A stretch of DNA of 64,000 bases from Pseudarthrobacter sp. ATCC 49987 (GTDB taxonomy: Bacteria > Actinomycetota > Actinomycetes > Actinomycetales > Micrococcaceae). A program made the position numbers and the translations under genes. Below the pieces are notes generated by a model. The model was not told the DNA's origin, searched no databases, and saw only the letters and a program-made list of their open reading frames with translations. The stretch covers positions 3,844,001 through 3,908,000 of the forward strand of contig NZ_JAABNS010000001.1 in assembly GCF_009928425.1 (NCBI RefSeq), read 5' to 3'. Below are positions 18,032 to 27,077 of this stretch, in pieces (positions within the stretch are counted from its first letter, which is position 1; every line of letters starts with the position of its first letter).

Positions 18032-19111
18032 TCACAGTCGGGGGCGCGGGAAGGCGCGGCCCTCGAAGAGCTTTCGCGCCGTGCGGAGGGCTGCCGAACG
18101 GGTGACGGTGAACCCGTCCGCGGATGGCTCGACGCCGACCTCGACGTCGAAGTGGCCGGAGGGGTGCTCGATGCGGAAGGGCGCGCCCGGCGGGGGCAAC
18201 GCGGCGAGGTCATGGCCGACCGACCCGTCCGCCAGCACTCCCGCGGCGACCGTGAGAGCCCCCAGCACGCCGATCGACGTGTGCACGCGCGCGGGCAGGA
18301 AACTGCGTGTGGCGATGGCGCCGCCCGCCCGCGGCGGGGCCAGCAGCACCAGCTTCGGCACGGTGGCGCCGCTGACGTCACCCATACCCATCAACCCGGC
18401 CGCGGCCAGGCGGAGTTCCGCCAGGCGGGCGGCCAGGTTGGCGTCCGCCTCGAGCTCTTCCGGCGGTTCGTCACCCGTGACGCCGAGGTCGGCGGCGCGC
18501 AGCAGCACGCTCGGCATGCCGTTGTCGACACACGTCACGTCCACGTCCGCGGCGCGGTCCAGGACCCGGCCCGAGGGGAACAGAGCCCCGGTCGACGAGC
18601 CTGCGGTGCCCTCGAAGTTGAGCCGGATCGCGCCCGCCGTACCGGGAACGCCGTCGGTCGCGAGGCCGCCGTCGTAGTCCACCACGCCGCCGGGGGTGGC
18701 GAAGCGCGCCGTGGCGAAGCTGTTGGTGTTGATCATCCGGATGCGCACTTCGGTGTGGTCGCCGCCCGCCGGGACGAGGCCGCGCTCGAGTGCGAACGGC
18801 CCCACTCCGGCCAGGATGTTGCCGCAGTTCTGGCGGCTGGTCACAAACGCGGTGTCGACACCCAGCTGCAGGAAAAGGTAGTCCACGTCGGCGCCGCCGT
18901 CCGGCGACGGCGAGATGACGGCGACCTTGCTCGTGAGGGGGTGCGCGCCGCCAAGCCCGTCGATCTGCCGGGGGTCCGGGGTGCCCATGATCCGCAGCAG
19001 CAGTTCGTCGCGTTCGTCGGGGTCTGCCGGCAGGTCGGAGGCGAGGAAGTACGCGCCCTTGGAGGTGCCGCCGCGCATGAGGAGGCAGGGGATGCCCTCA
19101 ACCGCGGTCAT
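18032..19111 (-). CDS. galD: 4-Oxalomesaconate tautomerase (PrpF/GalD family)
   Basis: This 359-residue protein belongs to the PrpF/GalD isomerase family, with an N-terminal PCLLMRGGTSKGAYF and the two-domain diaminopimelate-epimerase-like layout (a second half beginning around VDVTCVDNGMPSVL). In gallate degradation GalD converts the keto and enol forms of 4-oxalomesaconate. The assignment over PrpF is supported by the adjacent hydratase and aldolase genes of the same pathway. Its start overlaps the end of the aldolase gene by 14 nt. Confidence 0.85.
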   Translation of the reverse strand: MTAVEGIPCLLMRGGTSKGAYFLASDLPADPDERDELLLRIMGTPDPRQIDGLGGAHPLTSKVAVISPSPDGGADVDYLFLQLGVDTAFVTSRQNCGNILAGVGPFALERGLVPAGGDHTEVRIRMINTNSFATARFATPGGVVDYDGGLATDGVPGTAGAIRLNFEGTAGSSTGALFPSGRVLDRAADVDVTCVDNGMPSVLLRAADLGVTGDEPPEELEADANLAARLAELRLAAAGLMGMGDVSGATVPKLVLLAPPRAGGAIATRSFLPARVHTSIGVLGALTVAAGVLADGSVGHDLAALPPPGAPFRIEHPSGHFDVEVGVEPSADGFTVTRSAALRTARKLFEGRAFPRPRL

Positions 19112-19808
19112 CGTCCGCCTCGTACTCCGCCGCGCTCAGGTAGCGTACGCCCAGCCCGTCGAGCACCCCGCGAAGCCGGTTCCGGTCCAGGCTCAGCTCA
19201 CCGGCGCGGTAGGCCGCCCGCGACTCGGCCTCTTTCGCGGCCCTCGCGCCGGCAGCCTCGAGTGCGGCCGGCGCGGCGCGGCGCGGCACGCACAGCACGC
19301 CGTCGTCGTCGGCCACGATCACGTCTCCCGGGCAGATGACGGCGCCGCCAACGGTGATCGGCACATTCACCGCGCCGGCCGTCGCCTTGACCGTACCCTG
19401 GGCGTTGACGGCGGCAGACCAGACAGGAAAGCCCATCGCACGCAGCTCGGCGACGTCGCGGACCCCGCCGGTTGTCACGAGCCCGCGCACCCCGCGGTGC
19501 TGCAGTGCCGTCGCGAACAGTTCGCCGAACGAGCCGTCCAGCGAGGGTGAGGTGGTGGTCACGACCAGCACGTCGCCCGGGCGGCACTGTTCGACGGCCG
19601 CGTGGATCATGAGATTGTCCCCCGGCCAGCACAGCACGGTGACGGCCGAGCCGGCAATCCTGGCCCCGTCCTGGATGGGCCGGAGCGAGGCGCCGACGAG
19701 TCCGCTGCGCCCCATCGCCTCGTGCACGGTCGCTACCCCGTGCGCCGCGAGGGCATCGATGGACGAGGCGTCCGCCCGCTCGACATCGGTGACCACGACG
19801 GTCTTCAC
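19098..19808 (-). CDS. galC: 4-Carboxy-4-hydroxy-2-oxoadipate aldolase (RraA-like fold)
   Basis: A 236-residue class II aldolase of the RraA-like group, with the metal and substrate site GGVRDVAEL and PITVGGAVICPGDVIVADDDGV. In the protocatechuate 4,5-cleavage and gallate pathways this enzyme (LigK, GalC, ProA) splits 4-carboxy-4-hydroxy-2-oxoadipate into pyruvate and oxaloacetate, and often also decarboxylates oxaloacetate. I chose the GTG at 19808, which overlaps the galB stop by four bases; upstream sequence in this frame is galB antiframe. Confidence 0.88.
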   Translation of the reverse strand: MKTVVVTDVERADASSIDALAAHGVATVHEAMGRSGLVGASLRPIQDGARIAGSAVTVLCWPGDNLMIHAAVEQCRPGDVLVVTTTSPSLDGSFGELFATALQHRGVRGLVTTGGVRDVAELRAMGFPVWSAAVNAQGTVKATAGAVNVPITVGGAVICPGDVIVADDDGVLCVPRRAAPAALEAAGARAAKEAESRAAYRAGELSLDRNRLRGVLDGLGVRYLSAAEYEADDDRG

Positions 19809-20536
19809 TCGAGGACCTCGGTGACCTGGGGGTAGTAGCGCATGTAGGCCTCGCCCTTGGTGTCGACGGGCAGGCCGAGGTTCGGCCCGGCATTGCGCTT
19901 GACCTGCACGCCCCGGCGCACGGCGAGCGAGGTGTAGTAGTCCCACATGTGCTGCTGGGCGGGCAGGCATTTCATGGCCTGCTGCTTGGCGGGAAACGCA
20001 GAGGTGATATCGAGCAGGACGTCGGGCTTGAAGTCGCACTGCTCGGGCTGGTGCGGCTCGAAGAAGAACACGGGCGGAGCCCCGAGCACCTCGCCGGGGG
20101 CGTCGTAGCCGATCGCCTGGGCAAGAATCCTGGCCTCGATCGCCAGCCTGGCAGCTGCGGGGTGGTCGCCGTTGTAAGGGTCCAGCAGGGGGTGGGTCAG
20201 CACGACGGTGGGCTGCACCCGGCGGTAGATCCGCACGAGCTGATCGAGCAGTTCCCGGCTCGGCAGGAGCGGGTAGTCGCCGGCGTCGAGGAATTCGATT
20301 TCCGCCCCGAGGGCCGCTGCGGCGGCCTCGGCCTCCCCGCGCCGGAGCGCTTTGATTTCGTCCAGCGTCTTTCCGGCCAGCCACTGACTGGCGGATTCGC
20401 CGCGCTCGCCGTAGGAGAGGCAGACGACGACGGCGCGGTCGCCGCGGGCGGTGGCGGCGGCAATCGCCCCGCCGGCACGCCAGACGAAGTCGCCCGCGTG
20501 TGCGCTGACGACGAGGACAGTGCCTCCGTTGCCCAT
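19805..20536 (-). CDS. galB: 4-Oxalomesaconate hydratase (PIG-L-type, GalB-like)
   Basis: A 243-residue PIG-L/LmbE-fold protein. Metal ligands are visible in VVSAHAGDFVW near the N-terminus (family pattern AHxxD) and NGDHPAA in the middle. Pseudomonas GalB, a member of this fold, hydrates 4-oxalomesaconate to 4-carboxy-4-hydroxy-2-oxoadipate. The operon context (galC, galD) favours this over a sugar deacetylase. The ATG at 20536 is preceded by AAAGGA at 8 nt. It is the first gene of the long minus-strand operon and is divergent from the second LigM-like gene. Confidence 0.85.
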   Translation of the reverse strand: MGNGGTVLVVSAHAGDFVWRAGGAIAAATARGDRAVVVCLSYGERGESASQWLAGKTLDEIKALRRGEAEAAAAALGAEIEFLDAGDYPLLPSRELLDQLVRIYRRVQPTVVLTHPLLDPYNGDHPAAARLAIEARILAQAIGYDAPGEVLGAPPVFFFEPHQPEQCDFKPDVLLDITSAFPAKQQAMKCLPAQQHMWDYYTSLAVRRGVQVKRNAGPNLGLPVDTKGEAYMRYYPQVTEVLE

Positions 20537-20595
20537 GATGAGGTCCTTTCCGGATCGCTCCCGCATCCTCGGCGTGCATTCTCGACAAAGCCCCG

Positions 20596-20625
20596 CACCC
20601 GCGGACAATGCACCCGCGGACAATG
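20596..20625. repeat. Tandem 15-bp duplication in the galB/ligM-like divergent promoter
   Basis: CACCCGCGGACAATG occurs twice with no gap (20596-20610 and 20611-20625). It is followed at once by the inverted repeat CCAGAG-7nt-CTCTGG (20626-20644). A repeat placed about 60 bases upstream of galB suggests paired protein binding. Confidence 0.8.
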
Positions 20626-20666
20626 CCAGAGAACCACGCTCTGGCACTCTGGTCAAGACATCGGCT

Positions 20667-20684
20667 ACAATTTTGTCACCAATC
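20667..20684 (+). promoter_or_regulatory. Proposed GntR-regulator site, copy 1
   Basis: ACAATTTTGTCACCAATC lies in the divergent promoter between galB and the second LigM-like gene. It overlaps TACAAT (20666-20671), a good -10 box for the plus-strand gene. A weaker reverse-strand relative lies at 20575-20589, in front of galB. The regulator is presumed to be the GntR protein encoded 1.5 kb away. Confidence 0.6.
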
Positions 20685-20693
20685 GCGGACTGA

Positions 20694-22178
<1,485 letters not shown>

Positions 22179-22218
22179 GGCCCCGTCCTGCCTGGCGCCC
22201 CGTCAGGAAGGGCGGGCT

Positions 22219-22917
22219 TCAGGCGTTGACCGGTCCGGATTCTGCCGACGAGACCTCGCGCAGGGCGTCGATGACGCTGAACAGGTGGTTGCGCACGGCC
22301 CGTTCGGCGGCGTCGGGATCACGGGCGACGACGGCGTCGATGATCGCGGCGTGCTCCAGCACCGAAACCTTCGCCCGCTGCGGCCGGGACGACAGCTTGA
22401 ACTGGTGCCGGACACTCTGCGCGTGCAAACGGGCCAACACATCGGAGGCGGTGGCATGGCGGCTGAGTTCGCGGATCCGGACGTCGAGGTACAGGTTCAG
22501 GCGCGAGTATTCGACCAGATCGCCCTCGGCCACCGCCTCGATCATCCGGGCCCGCAGGCCCTCCAGGGCCGCGGCGTCCTCGTCGGAAATGCTCGCGGCA
22601 GTCTTCGCGGCGCACAGGCCCTCGACACCCATCCGCACCTCGAGGATCTCGATGGCCTCGTCCACGGAGATCGCCCGCACCCGGGAGCCGCGGTTCGGCA
22701 GGCGTTCCACCAGGCCCTCGCCCGCGAGCTCGAGCAGCGCGGTGCGCACGGTGGCCCGGCTCGCCGAGAACGCAGCACTGAGGTCAGCCTCGACGAGCCG
22801 CTGGTTCGGTGCGTACTCACCCCGGATGATCGAGTCCCGGATGATGTCGGTGACCCTCGGGTCGACGGTGGCTGCCGCTTCGGCCGCCGCTGGATGACCG
22901 CCAGATGCTGACGACAT
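22219..22917 (-). CDS. GntR-family transcriptional regulator, FCD (FadR) subfamily
   Basis: This 232-residue protein has an N-terminal winged helix-turn-helix (VTDIIRDSIIRGEYAPNQRL, then FSASRATVRTALLELAGEGLVERLPNRGSRVR) and a C-terminal FCD ligand domain with spaced Asp, Arg and His residues for a metal-bound carboxylate. FCD regulators usually respond to organic acids. An ATG at 22917 and a GTG at 22923 are both possible starts. It is divergent from the oxidoreductase gene, and the proposed operator lies between them, so autoregulation is likely. It is the best candidate master regulator of the 7.4-23.8 kb aromatic locus. Confidence 0.9.
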   Translation of the reverse strand: MSSASGGHPAAAEAAATVDPRVTDIIRDSIIRGEYAPNQRLVEADLSAAFSASRATVRTALLELAGEGLVERLPNRGSRVRAISVDEAIEILEVRMGVEGLCAAKTAASISDEDAAALEGLRARMIEAVAEGDLVEYSRLNLYLDVRIRELSRHATASDVLARLHAQSVRHQFKLSSRPQRAKVSVLEHAAIIDAVVARDPDAAERAVRNHLFSVIDALREVSSAESGPVNA

Positions 22918-22969
22918 GTGCACTCAACTCCCAGAATGTCCGAACAAGGAAGGGGCCCCGATGCGGGAC

Positions 22970-22987
22970 ACCATTTTGTCTACAATC
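22970..22987 (+). promoter_or_regulatory. Proposed GntR-regulator site, copy 2
   Basis: ACCATTTTGTCTACAATC holds the perfect palindrome TTGTCTACAA and shares 13 of 15 bases (22973-22987) with the copy at 20670-20684. It overlaps TACAAT (22981-22986), a likely -10 box for the oxidoreductase gene, and lies just upstream of the divergent gntR. Confidence 0.65.
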
Positions 22988-23014
22988 TTAGGAGCAACGG
23001 AGGGGAGTGTCCGC

Positions 23015-23788
23015 ATGCGCGTCGCCGTATTGGGTCTCGGGGAAGCCGGGAGCATCTATGCGGCGGACCTTGCCCGGCGCGGAGTGGACGTTGCGGCGTC
23101 GGATCCGGCCGTCCCCGACGTTCCGGCCGGGGTCACCCCCGCCGGCGACACCGGTGAAGCCGTCCGCGGGGCCGACCTGGTGCTGAGCCTGGTCGGGGGG
23201 CGCGCTGCGGGAGCTGTCCTTGAGGAGGCGCTGCCCGCGATGGAACCGGCGGGCATTTTCGCCGACATGAACACCGCCCACCCTGCTGACAAGCGGCGGC
23301 TGGCGGATCGTGCGGAGCAACTCGGCATCGCGTTCGTTGACGTCGCCATCCTTGCGCCCGTTCCGCGCGCAGGGATCGGGACGCCCCTGCTGCTGAGCGG
23401 TGCGGGGGCCGATGCGTTGCTGTCCGTCCTTACCGGATGGGGAGTCCCGGCGGCCAGTGTGGGCAACGAAGCCGGTGTGGCCGCCGGACTGAAGCTGCTC
23501 CGCAGCGTCTTTATGAAGGGTCTCGCGACGACAATTCTTGAGTCCGTCACGGCCGCCCGGGCAGTAGGAGCCGGGGACTGGATCATCGACCAGATCGCTT
23601 CGGAGCTGGGACCGTCGGGCCATGCGCTCGTGGCGCGAATACTTGAAGGGACACCGGTGCACGCCGTGCGGCGGGAGGCCGAGATGTGCGACGCGCGCTC
23701 CTTCCTCGAAACGCTCGGCACCCCCCACCCGATGACCGACGGCGCGATCGAGTGGCTGCATTCCCTTTCGCAGCCGGACCCAGGATGA
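23015..23788 (+). CDS. NAD(P)-dependent oxidoreductase (6-phosphogluconate dehydrogenase-like NAD domain plus DUF1932)
   Basis: A 257-residue protein with an N-terminal Rossmann motif (VAVLGLGEAGS) and beta-hydroxyacid-dehydrogenase-like blocks (FADMNTAHPADKRRLAD). It ends in a helical DUF1932-type domain (KLLRSVFMKGLATTILESVTAA). I chose the ATG at 23015, with GGAGGGG about 8 nt upstream. An upstream in-frame ATG would overlap the presumed operator and promoter. The substrate is unknown. Shared operator and divergent regulator suggest it reduces or oxidises a hydroxy-acid intermediate of the aromatic pathway. Confidence 0.8.
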   Translation: MRVAVLGLGEAGSIYAADLARRGVDVAASDPAVPDVPAGVTPAGDTGEAVRGADLVLSLVGGRAAGAVLEEALPAMEPAGIFADMNTAHPADKRRLADRAEQLGIAFVDVAILAPVPRAGIGTPLLLSGAGADALLSVLTGWGVPAASVGNEAGVAAGLKLLRSVFMKGLATTILESVTAARAVGAGDWIIDQIASELGPSGHALVARILEGTPVHAVRREAEMCDARSFLETLGTPHPMTDGAIEWLHSLSQPDPG

Positions 23789-23807
23789 GCCACGTGGCTG
23801 CGCCCCT

Positions 23808-23843
23808 GGCCGCGGGCAGTCCTTACTGACTACGCCCGCGGCC
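23808..23843. terminator. Hairpin terminator between convergent genes
   Basis: Perfect 10-bp arms, GGCCGCGGGC (23808-23817) and its complement (23834-23843), enclose a 16-nt loop between the convergent oxidoreductase and small hypothetical gene. Confidence 0.7.
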
Positions 23844-23891
23844 CCGCTCGAACGCTGCGGCGGGGACGGCGCGCTCCGCCCAAACACCGCC

Positions 23892-24128
23892 TCAGGCGAC
23901 CCGCCAGAGGCTGCATTCATCCGTGTTAATGGCTTTCCGGGTGCCGGACTGCCGGTCCATGATCCACACCACGCCGATTCCGGGGGCGGTTTCCTGGACG
24001 CTGCCGCGGCGGATCACAACGTCGTCGTAGTTGGGGCCGACCTTCAGGCGCGCCTCGATCTCGTCGCCGCGGTGCAGCTGTTCCAGGGCGCGGACGCGGG
24101 TCACATGGGCTTTGGCTTCCTTCAACAT
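23892..24128 (-). CDS. Small conserved-looking hypothetical protein
   Basis: A 78-residue frame starting MLKEAKAHVTRVRALEQL, followed by a beta-rich part (DEIEARLKVGPNYDDVVIRRGSV and GVVWIMDRQSGTRKAI). It is soluble and has no transmembrane or secretion signal. The layout resembles a small helix-plus-beta-barrel domain; I do not recognise a named family. It is convergent with the oxidoreductase gene and divergent from the DNA ligase gene. Confidence 0.6.
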   Translation of the reverse strand: MLKEAKAHVTRVRALEQLHRGDEIEARLKVGPNYDDVVIRRGSVQETAPGIGVVWIMDRQSGTRKAINTDECSLWRVA

Positions 24129-24357
24129 GGCGGGGCCTCCCGGACTGGAGATTGGTGCCTGCTCTTGCCGGCACTTCCAGTGTCGTGTGCCAATGTTGCC
24201 GCCGCGTTTCGGCGCGGTAAGAGGCGGGTAAGCGTTCCGCGCCGGCGCCGTTACCGGCGTCGGCACCCCGCCGGGCCGGCCGGCCAGTTGTCGAGGAAAA
24301 CCGTCCCCGGCCGTCCCTGCCTGCGTCCTCTGGCGGGCAGCGGATGGCGGGACCAGA

Positions 24358-25443
24358 ATGGGGCCTATGCAACTGCCGCTGATGCCCCCGATCGCGCCGA
24401 TGCTGGCGAAGGCCGTGAGTTCCCTGCCTCCTGGCCCGGTGATGTTCGAGCCGAAGTGGGACGGGTTCCGTTCCATCATCTTCCGCGACGGCGGGGACGT
24501 GGAGATCGGCAGCCGCAACGGCAAGCCCCTGACCCTCTACTTCCCCGAACTCGTCGAGGCGTTGAAGGCAAACCTGCCGCCGCGCTGCGTGCTCGACGGC
24601 GAGATCATCCTCGTTGGCGCCGCCGGGGACCGGCTCGACTTCGAGGCGCTGCAGCAACGGATCCATCCCGCCGCAAGCCGGGTCCGGCTGCTGGCCCAAG
24701 AAACCCCGGCGAGTTTTGTCGCGTTTGACCTGCTGGCCCTCGACAACGAGGACCTCACCGGGCGTCCCTTTGCCGAGCGGCGCGCGGCGCTGGAACGCGT
24801 GCTCGCCGGGAGTGCCGCGCCGATCCACCTCACCGCCGCGACCCGGGACAGGGGAACCGCCGAGGAGTGGTTCCACCAGTTCGAGGGGGCCGGGCTTGAC
24901 GGGATCGTGGCCAAACCGCTGGACGGGCCGTACCAGCCGGACAAGCGCTCGATGTTCAAGGTCAAGCATGAACGCACCGCGGACTGCGTTCTCGCCGGGT
25001 ACCGGGTGCACACCTCCGGCCCGGACCGGATCGGCTCACTGCTGCTGGGGCTCTACGGCGACGACGGTCGACTCGCCAACGTCGGCGTGGTGGGGGCCTT
25101 CCCGATGCAGCGCCGCAAGGAACTCTTCGAGGAACTCCAGCCGCTCGTAACCCGCTTCGAAGACCATCCCTGGGACCGGGCCCGGCAGGAGGACGGGACC
25201 CGTACACCCCGCAACGCCGAGGGCAGCCGGTGGAGCGGCGGCAAGGACCTCTCCTTCACCCCGCTCCGGCCGGACCGGGTGGTGGAAGTGAAGTACGACC
25301 ACATGGAGGGCGAACGGTTCCGTCACACCACGCAGTTTGTCCGCTGGCGCCCGGACCGGGACCCGCGCTCCTGCACCGACGAACAGCTCGAGGAGCCGGT
25401 CACATACGATCTGGCCGCAGTGCTGGGCACCGGCAGGGACTGA
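24358..25443 (+). CDS. ligC: ATP-dependent DNA ligase, LigC type
   Basis: A 361-residue ligase consisting of an adenylation domain plus an OB fold. The AMP-accepting lysine is Lys33 in the EPKWDGFR motif; CVLDGEI, VAFDLLAL and DGIVAKPL match motifs III to V. It lacks the polymerase and nuclease domains of LigD. The length fits the mycobacterial LigC group, an accessory ligase thought to act in excision or alternative end-joining repair. No Ku gene is adjacent. A second ATG at 24367 could be the start. Confidence 0.9.
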   Translation: MGPMQLPLMPPIAPMLAKAVSSLPPGPVMFEPKWDGFRSIIFRDGGDVEIGSRNGKPLTLYFPELVEALKANLPPRCVLDGEIILVGAAGDRLDFEALQQRIHPAASRVRLLAQETPASFVAFDLLALDNEDLTGRPFAERRAALERVLAGSAAPIHLTAATRDRGTAEEWFHQFEGAGLDGIVAKPLDGPYQPDKRSMFKVKHERTADCVLAGYRVHTSGPDRIGSLLLGLYGDDGRLANVGVVGAFPMQRRKELFEELQPLVTRFEDHPWDRARQEDGTRTPRNAEGSRWSGGKDLSFTPLRPDRVVEVKYDHMEGERFRHTTQFVRWRPDRDPRSCTDEQLEEPVTYDLAAVLGTGRD

Positions 25444-25455
25444 ACCGGACACCGA

Positions 25456-25490
25456 GAAGCCCGGCGTGTCCTGTGAACACGCCGGGCTTC
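25456..25490. terminator. Strong bidirectional terminator
   Basis: A perfect 14-bp stem (25456-25469 with 25477-25490) and a 7-nt loop lie between the convergent DNA ligase and transporter genes. The stem can extend further with ACC/GGT pairing outside. Confidence 0.85.
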
Positions 25491-25531
25491 CGGTGGTCCG
25501 GCCCGAAACAACCGGGCGGGAAGGCTGCGGG

Positions 25532-26851
25532 TTACTTCAGGCCGAGCTCCTTGGTGGGCGTCTTGAAGGTTTCCTTGGCGGTCAGGGCCGAGACGGCCGC
25601 GATGACGCAGATGACGGCGGTGAAGATGCTGATCTGGACCCAGCCGCCGGGCTTGATGCCGCCCATGGCCGCGACGATTGCCGGGGCGAAGCCTGCCATC
25701 AGGAAGCCGAGCTGGGTGCCGATGGCCAGGCCGGAGAAGCGGACCTTGGTGCTGAACATTTCGGCGTAGAAGGACGGCCAGACGGCGTTGGACGCTGCGT
25801 AGCCGAAGGAGAAGAAGCCGATGGCGGTCAGGAACATCAGCGGCACGCTGCCGGACTCGAGGCTGAGCAGGAACACGGGCGTCAGGACCGCACTGGACAG
25901 GGCGCCGTAAATGAAGACCGGCTTGCGGCCGATCCGGTCTGCGAGCTTGCCGAAGAGCGGCTGGGTGCCGAGGGCGAACACATTGGCGCCGACGACGAGC
26001 CAGAGGGTGGTGGTGCCGTCCACGCCGGCGACGTTCTTGGCATAGGCGATGGCCAGGGTGCCGAACACGGTGGAGACGGCGGCGATGAAGGCGCAGGCGA
26101 CGACGCGGAGGACATCGCGCCAGTGGTGCTTGAGCAGGTCCGCGACGGGGAGCTTCGAGATCTGGGCGTTCTTCTGTGCTTCCTCGAAGGCCGGGGGCTC
26201 GTGCAGGGTGCGGCGGATGAAGAACGCCACAAGCACGACGATGGCGCTGAGCCAGAACGGGATGCGCCAGCCGATGCCGTACTTGATCTCGTCCGGCAGC
26301 GCCAGGACGGGGATGAAGACGAGGGCCGCGAGGATCTGGCCGCCCTGGGTGCCGGTGAGTGTCCAGGAGGTGAAGAAGGCGCGGCGGTTGTCCGGGGCGT
26401 GCTCCAGTGTCATGGAGGAGGCGCCGGCCTGCTCGCCGGCCGCGGAGAGGCCCTGGCACAGACGCGCCAGCACCAGCAGGGCCGGAGCCCACCAGCCGAT
26501 GGTGTTGAAATCGGGCAGGCAGCCGATCACGAAGGTGGAGGCGCCCATCAGCAGGAGCGTGAACATGAGGACCTTGCGGCGGCCCACCCGGTCACCGAAG
26601 TGGCCCAGGATGACGGCCCCGACCGGCCGGGCAACGTAGGCGAAGCCGAAGGTTGCGAAGGACATGATCGCCGCGTTGGCGCCGGCGTCGGGGAAGAAGA
26701 CCGTCGGGAAGATCAGCGCGGCGGCCGATCCGAAGATGAAGAAGTCGTAGTACTCGACGGCGCTGCCCAGGAAGCTGGCGAGGGCTGCCTTCTTCGGTGT
26801 CCCGGCCGGTGCTTCCGTGCCCGGCGTCGTAGACGGGAGTGTCTGGCTCAT
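25532..26851 (-). CDS. MFS transporter, metabolite:H+ symporter (MHS) family
   Basis: A 439-residue protein with twelve predicted helices. MHS-family traits include the N-terminal SFLGSAVEYYDFFIFGSAAAL, GHFGDRVGRRKVL in the loop between helices 2 and 3, and a large cytoplasmic centre. Members carry shikimate, quinate, protocatechuate and other organic acids. The divergent IclR regulator and the quinate/shikimate genes just beyond favour uptake of shikimate or quinate (inference). The ATG at 26851 is preceded by AAAGGAAC on the minus strand. Confidence 0.88.
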   Translation of the reverse strand: MSQTLPSTTPGTEAPAGTPKKAALASFLGSAVEYYDFFIFGSAAALIFPTVFFPDAGANAAIMSFATFGFAYVARPVGAVILGHFGDRVGRRKVLMFTLLLMGASTFVIGCLPDFNTIGWWAPALLVLARLCQGLSAAGEQAGASSMTLEHAPDNRRAFFTSWTLTGTQGGQILAALVFIPVLALPDEIKYGIGWRIPFWLSAIVVLVAFFIRRTLHEPPAFEEAQKNAQISKLPVADLLKHHWRDVLRVVACAFIAAVSTVFGTLAIAYAKNVAGVDGTTTLWLVVGANVFALGTQPLFGKLADRIGRKPVFIYGALSSAVLTPVFLLSLESGSVPLMFLTAIGFFSFGYAASNAVWPSFYAEMFSTKVRFSGLAIGTQLGFLMAGFAPAIVAAMGGIKPGGWVQISIFTAVICVIAAVSALTAKETFKTPTKELGLK

Positions 26852-26963
26852 GGTGTTCCTTTTGTGTGACGACATTGTCGCGGATGGATCAGGAAGGTCT
26901 CGGCCGCCGCTGGCTTTAAGTGTGCGGCAGCCGGAGGTTCGTGGAAAGACCCGGACGAGTAGC

Positions 26964-26979
26964 CACATGGTGGGAGCTA
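26964..26979. promoter_or_regulatory. Proposed IclR operator near the transporter
   Basis: CACATGGTGGGAGCTA is repeated in inverted form at 27049-27064 with 15 of 16 bases identical. It lies about 110 bases before the transporter start, in the divergent promoter region. Confidence 0.6.
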
Positions 26980-27048
26980 CTTGTGCGATGTAGCAATCAT
27001 GACTGTGAGGGTGATCACTTGTCAAGAAAAATAATCACCATCTAGAAA

Positions 27049-27069
27049 TAGCTCTCACCATGTGAGAGC
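27049..27069. promoter_or_regulatory. Proposed IclR operator near its own gene
   Basis: GCTCTCAC-CAT-GTGAGAGC (27051-27069) is a perfect palindrome with 8-bp arms, 8 bases before the iclR start. It would suit tight autoregulation. It is the inverted partner of the site at 26964-26979. Confidence 0.65.
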
Positions 27070-27077
27070 ATTGAGCC

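Noticed and set aside
18032..19111. Reading the GalD-like gene as PrpF (methylcitrate pathway aconitate isomerase)
   Set aside because: No prpB, prpC or prpD gene is nearby, while the flanking hydratase and aldolase belong to the oxalomesaconate pathway.
19805..20536. Reading the PIG-L protein as a mycothiol or GlcNAc deacetylase
   Set aside because: The AHAGD variant and the operon with galC and galD fit GalB. Mycothiol enzymes (MshB, Mca) usually carry a canonical AHPDD and other neighbours.
22916..23014. Earlier ATG for the DUF1932 oxidoreductase
   Set aside because: It would place the operator motif and the -10 box inside the coding region, and the added residues do not fit a Rossmann start. 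The ATG at 23015 has a good GGAGGGG.
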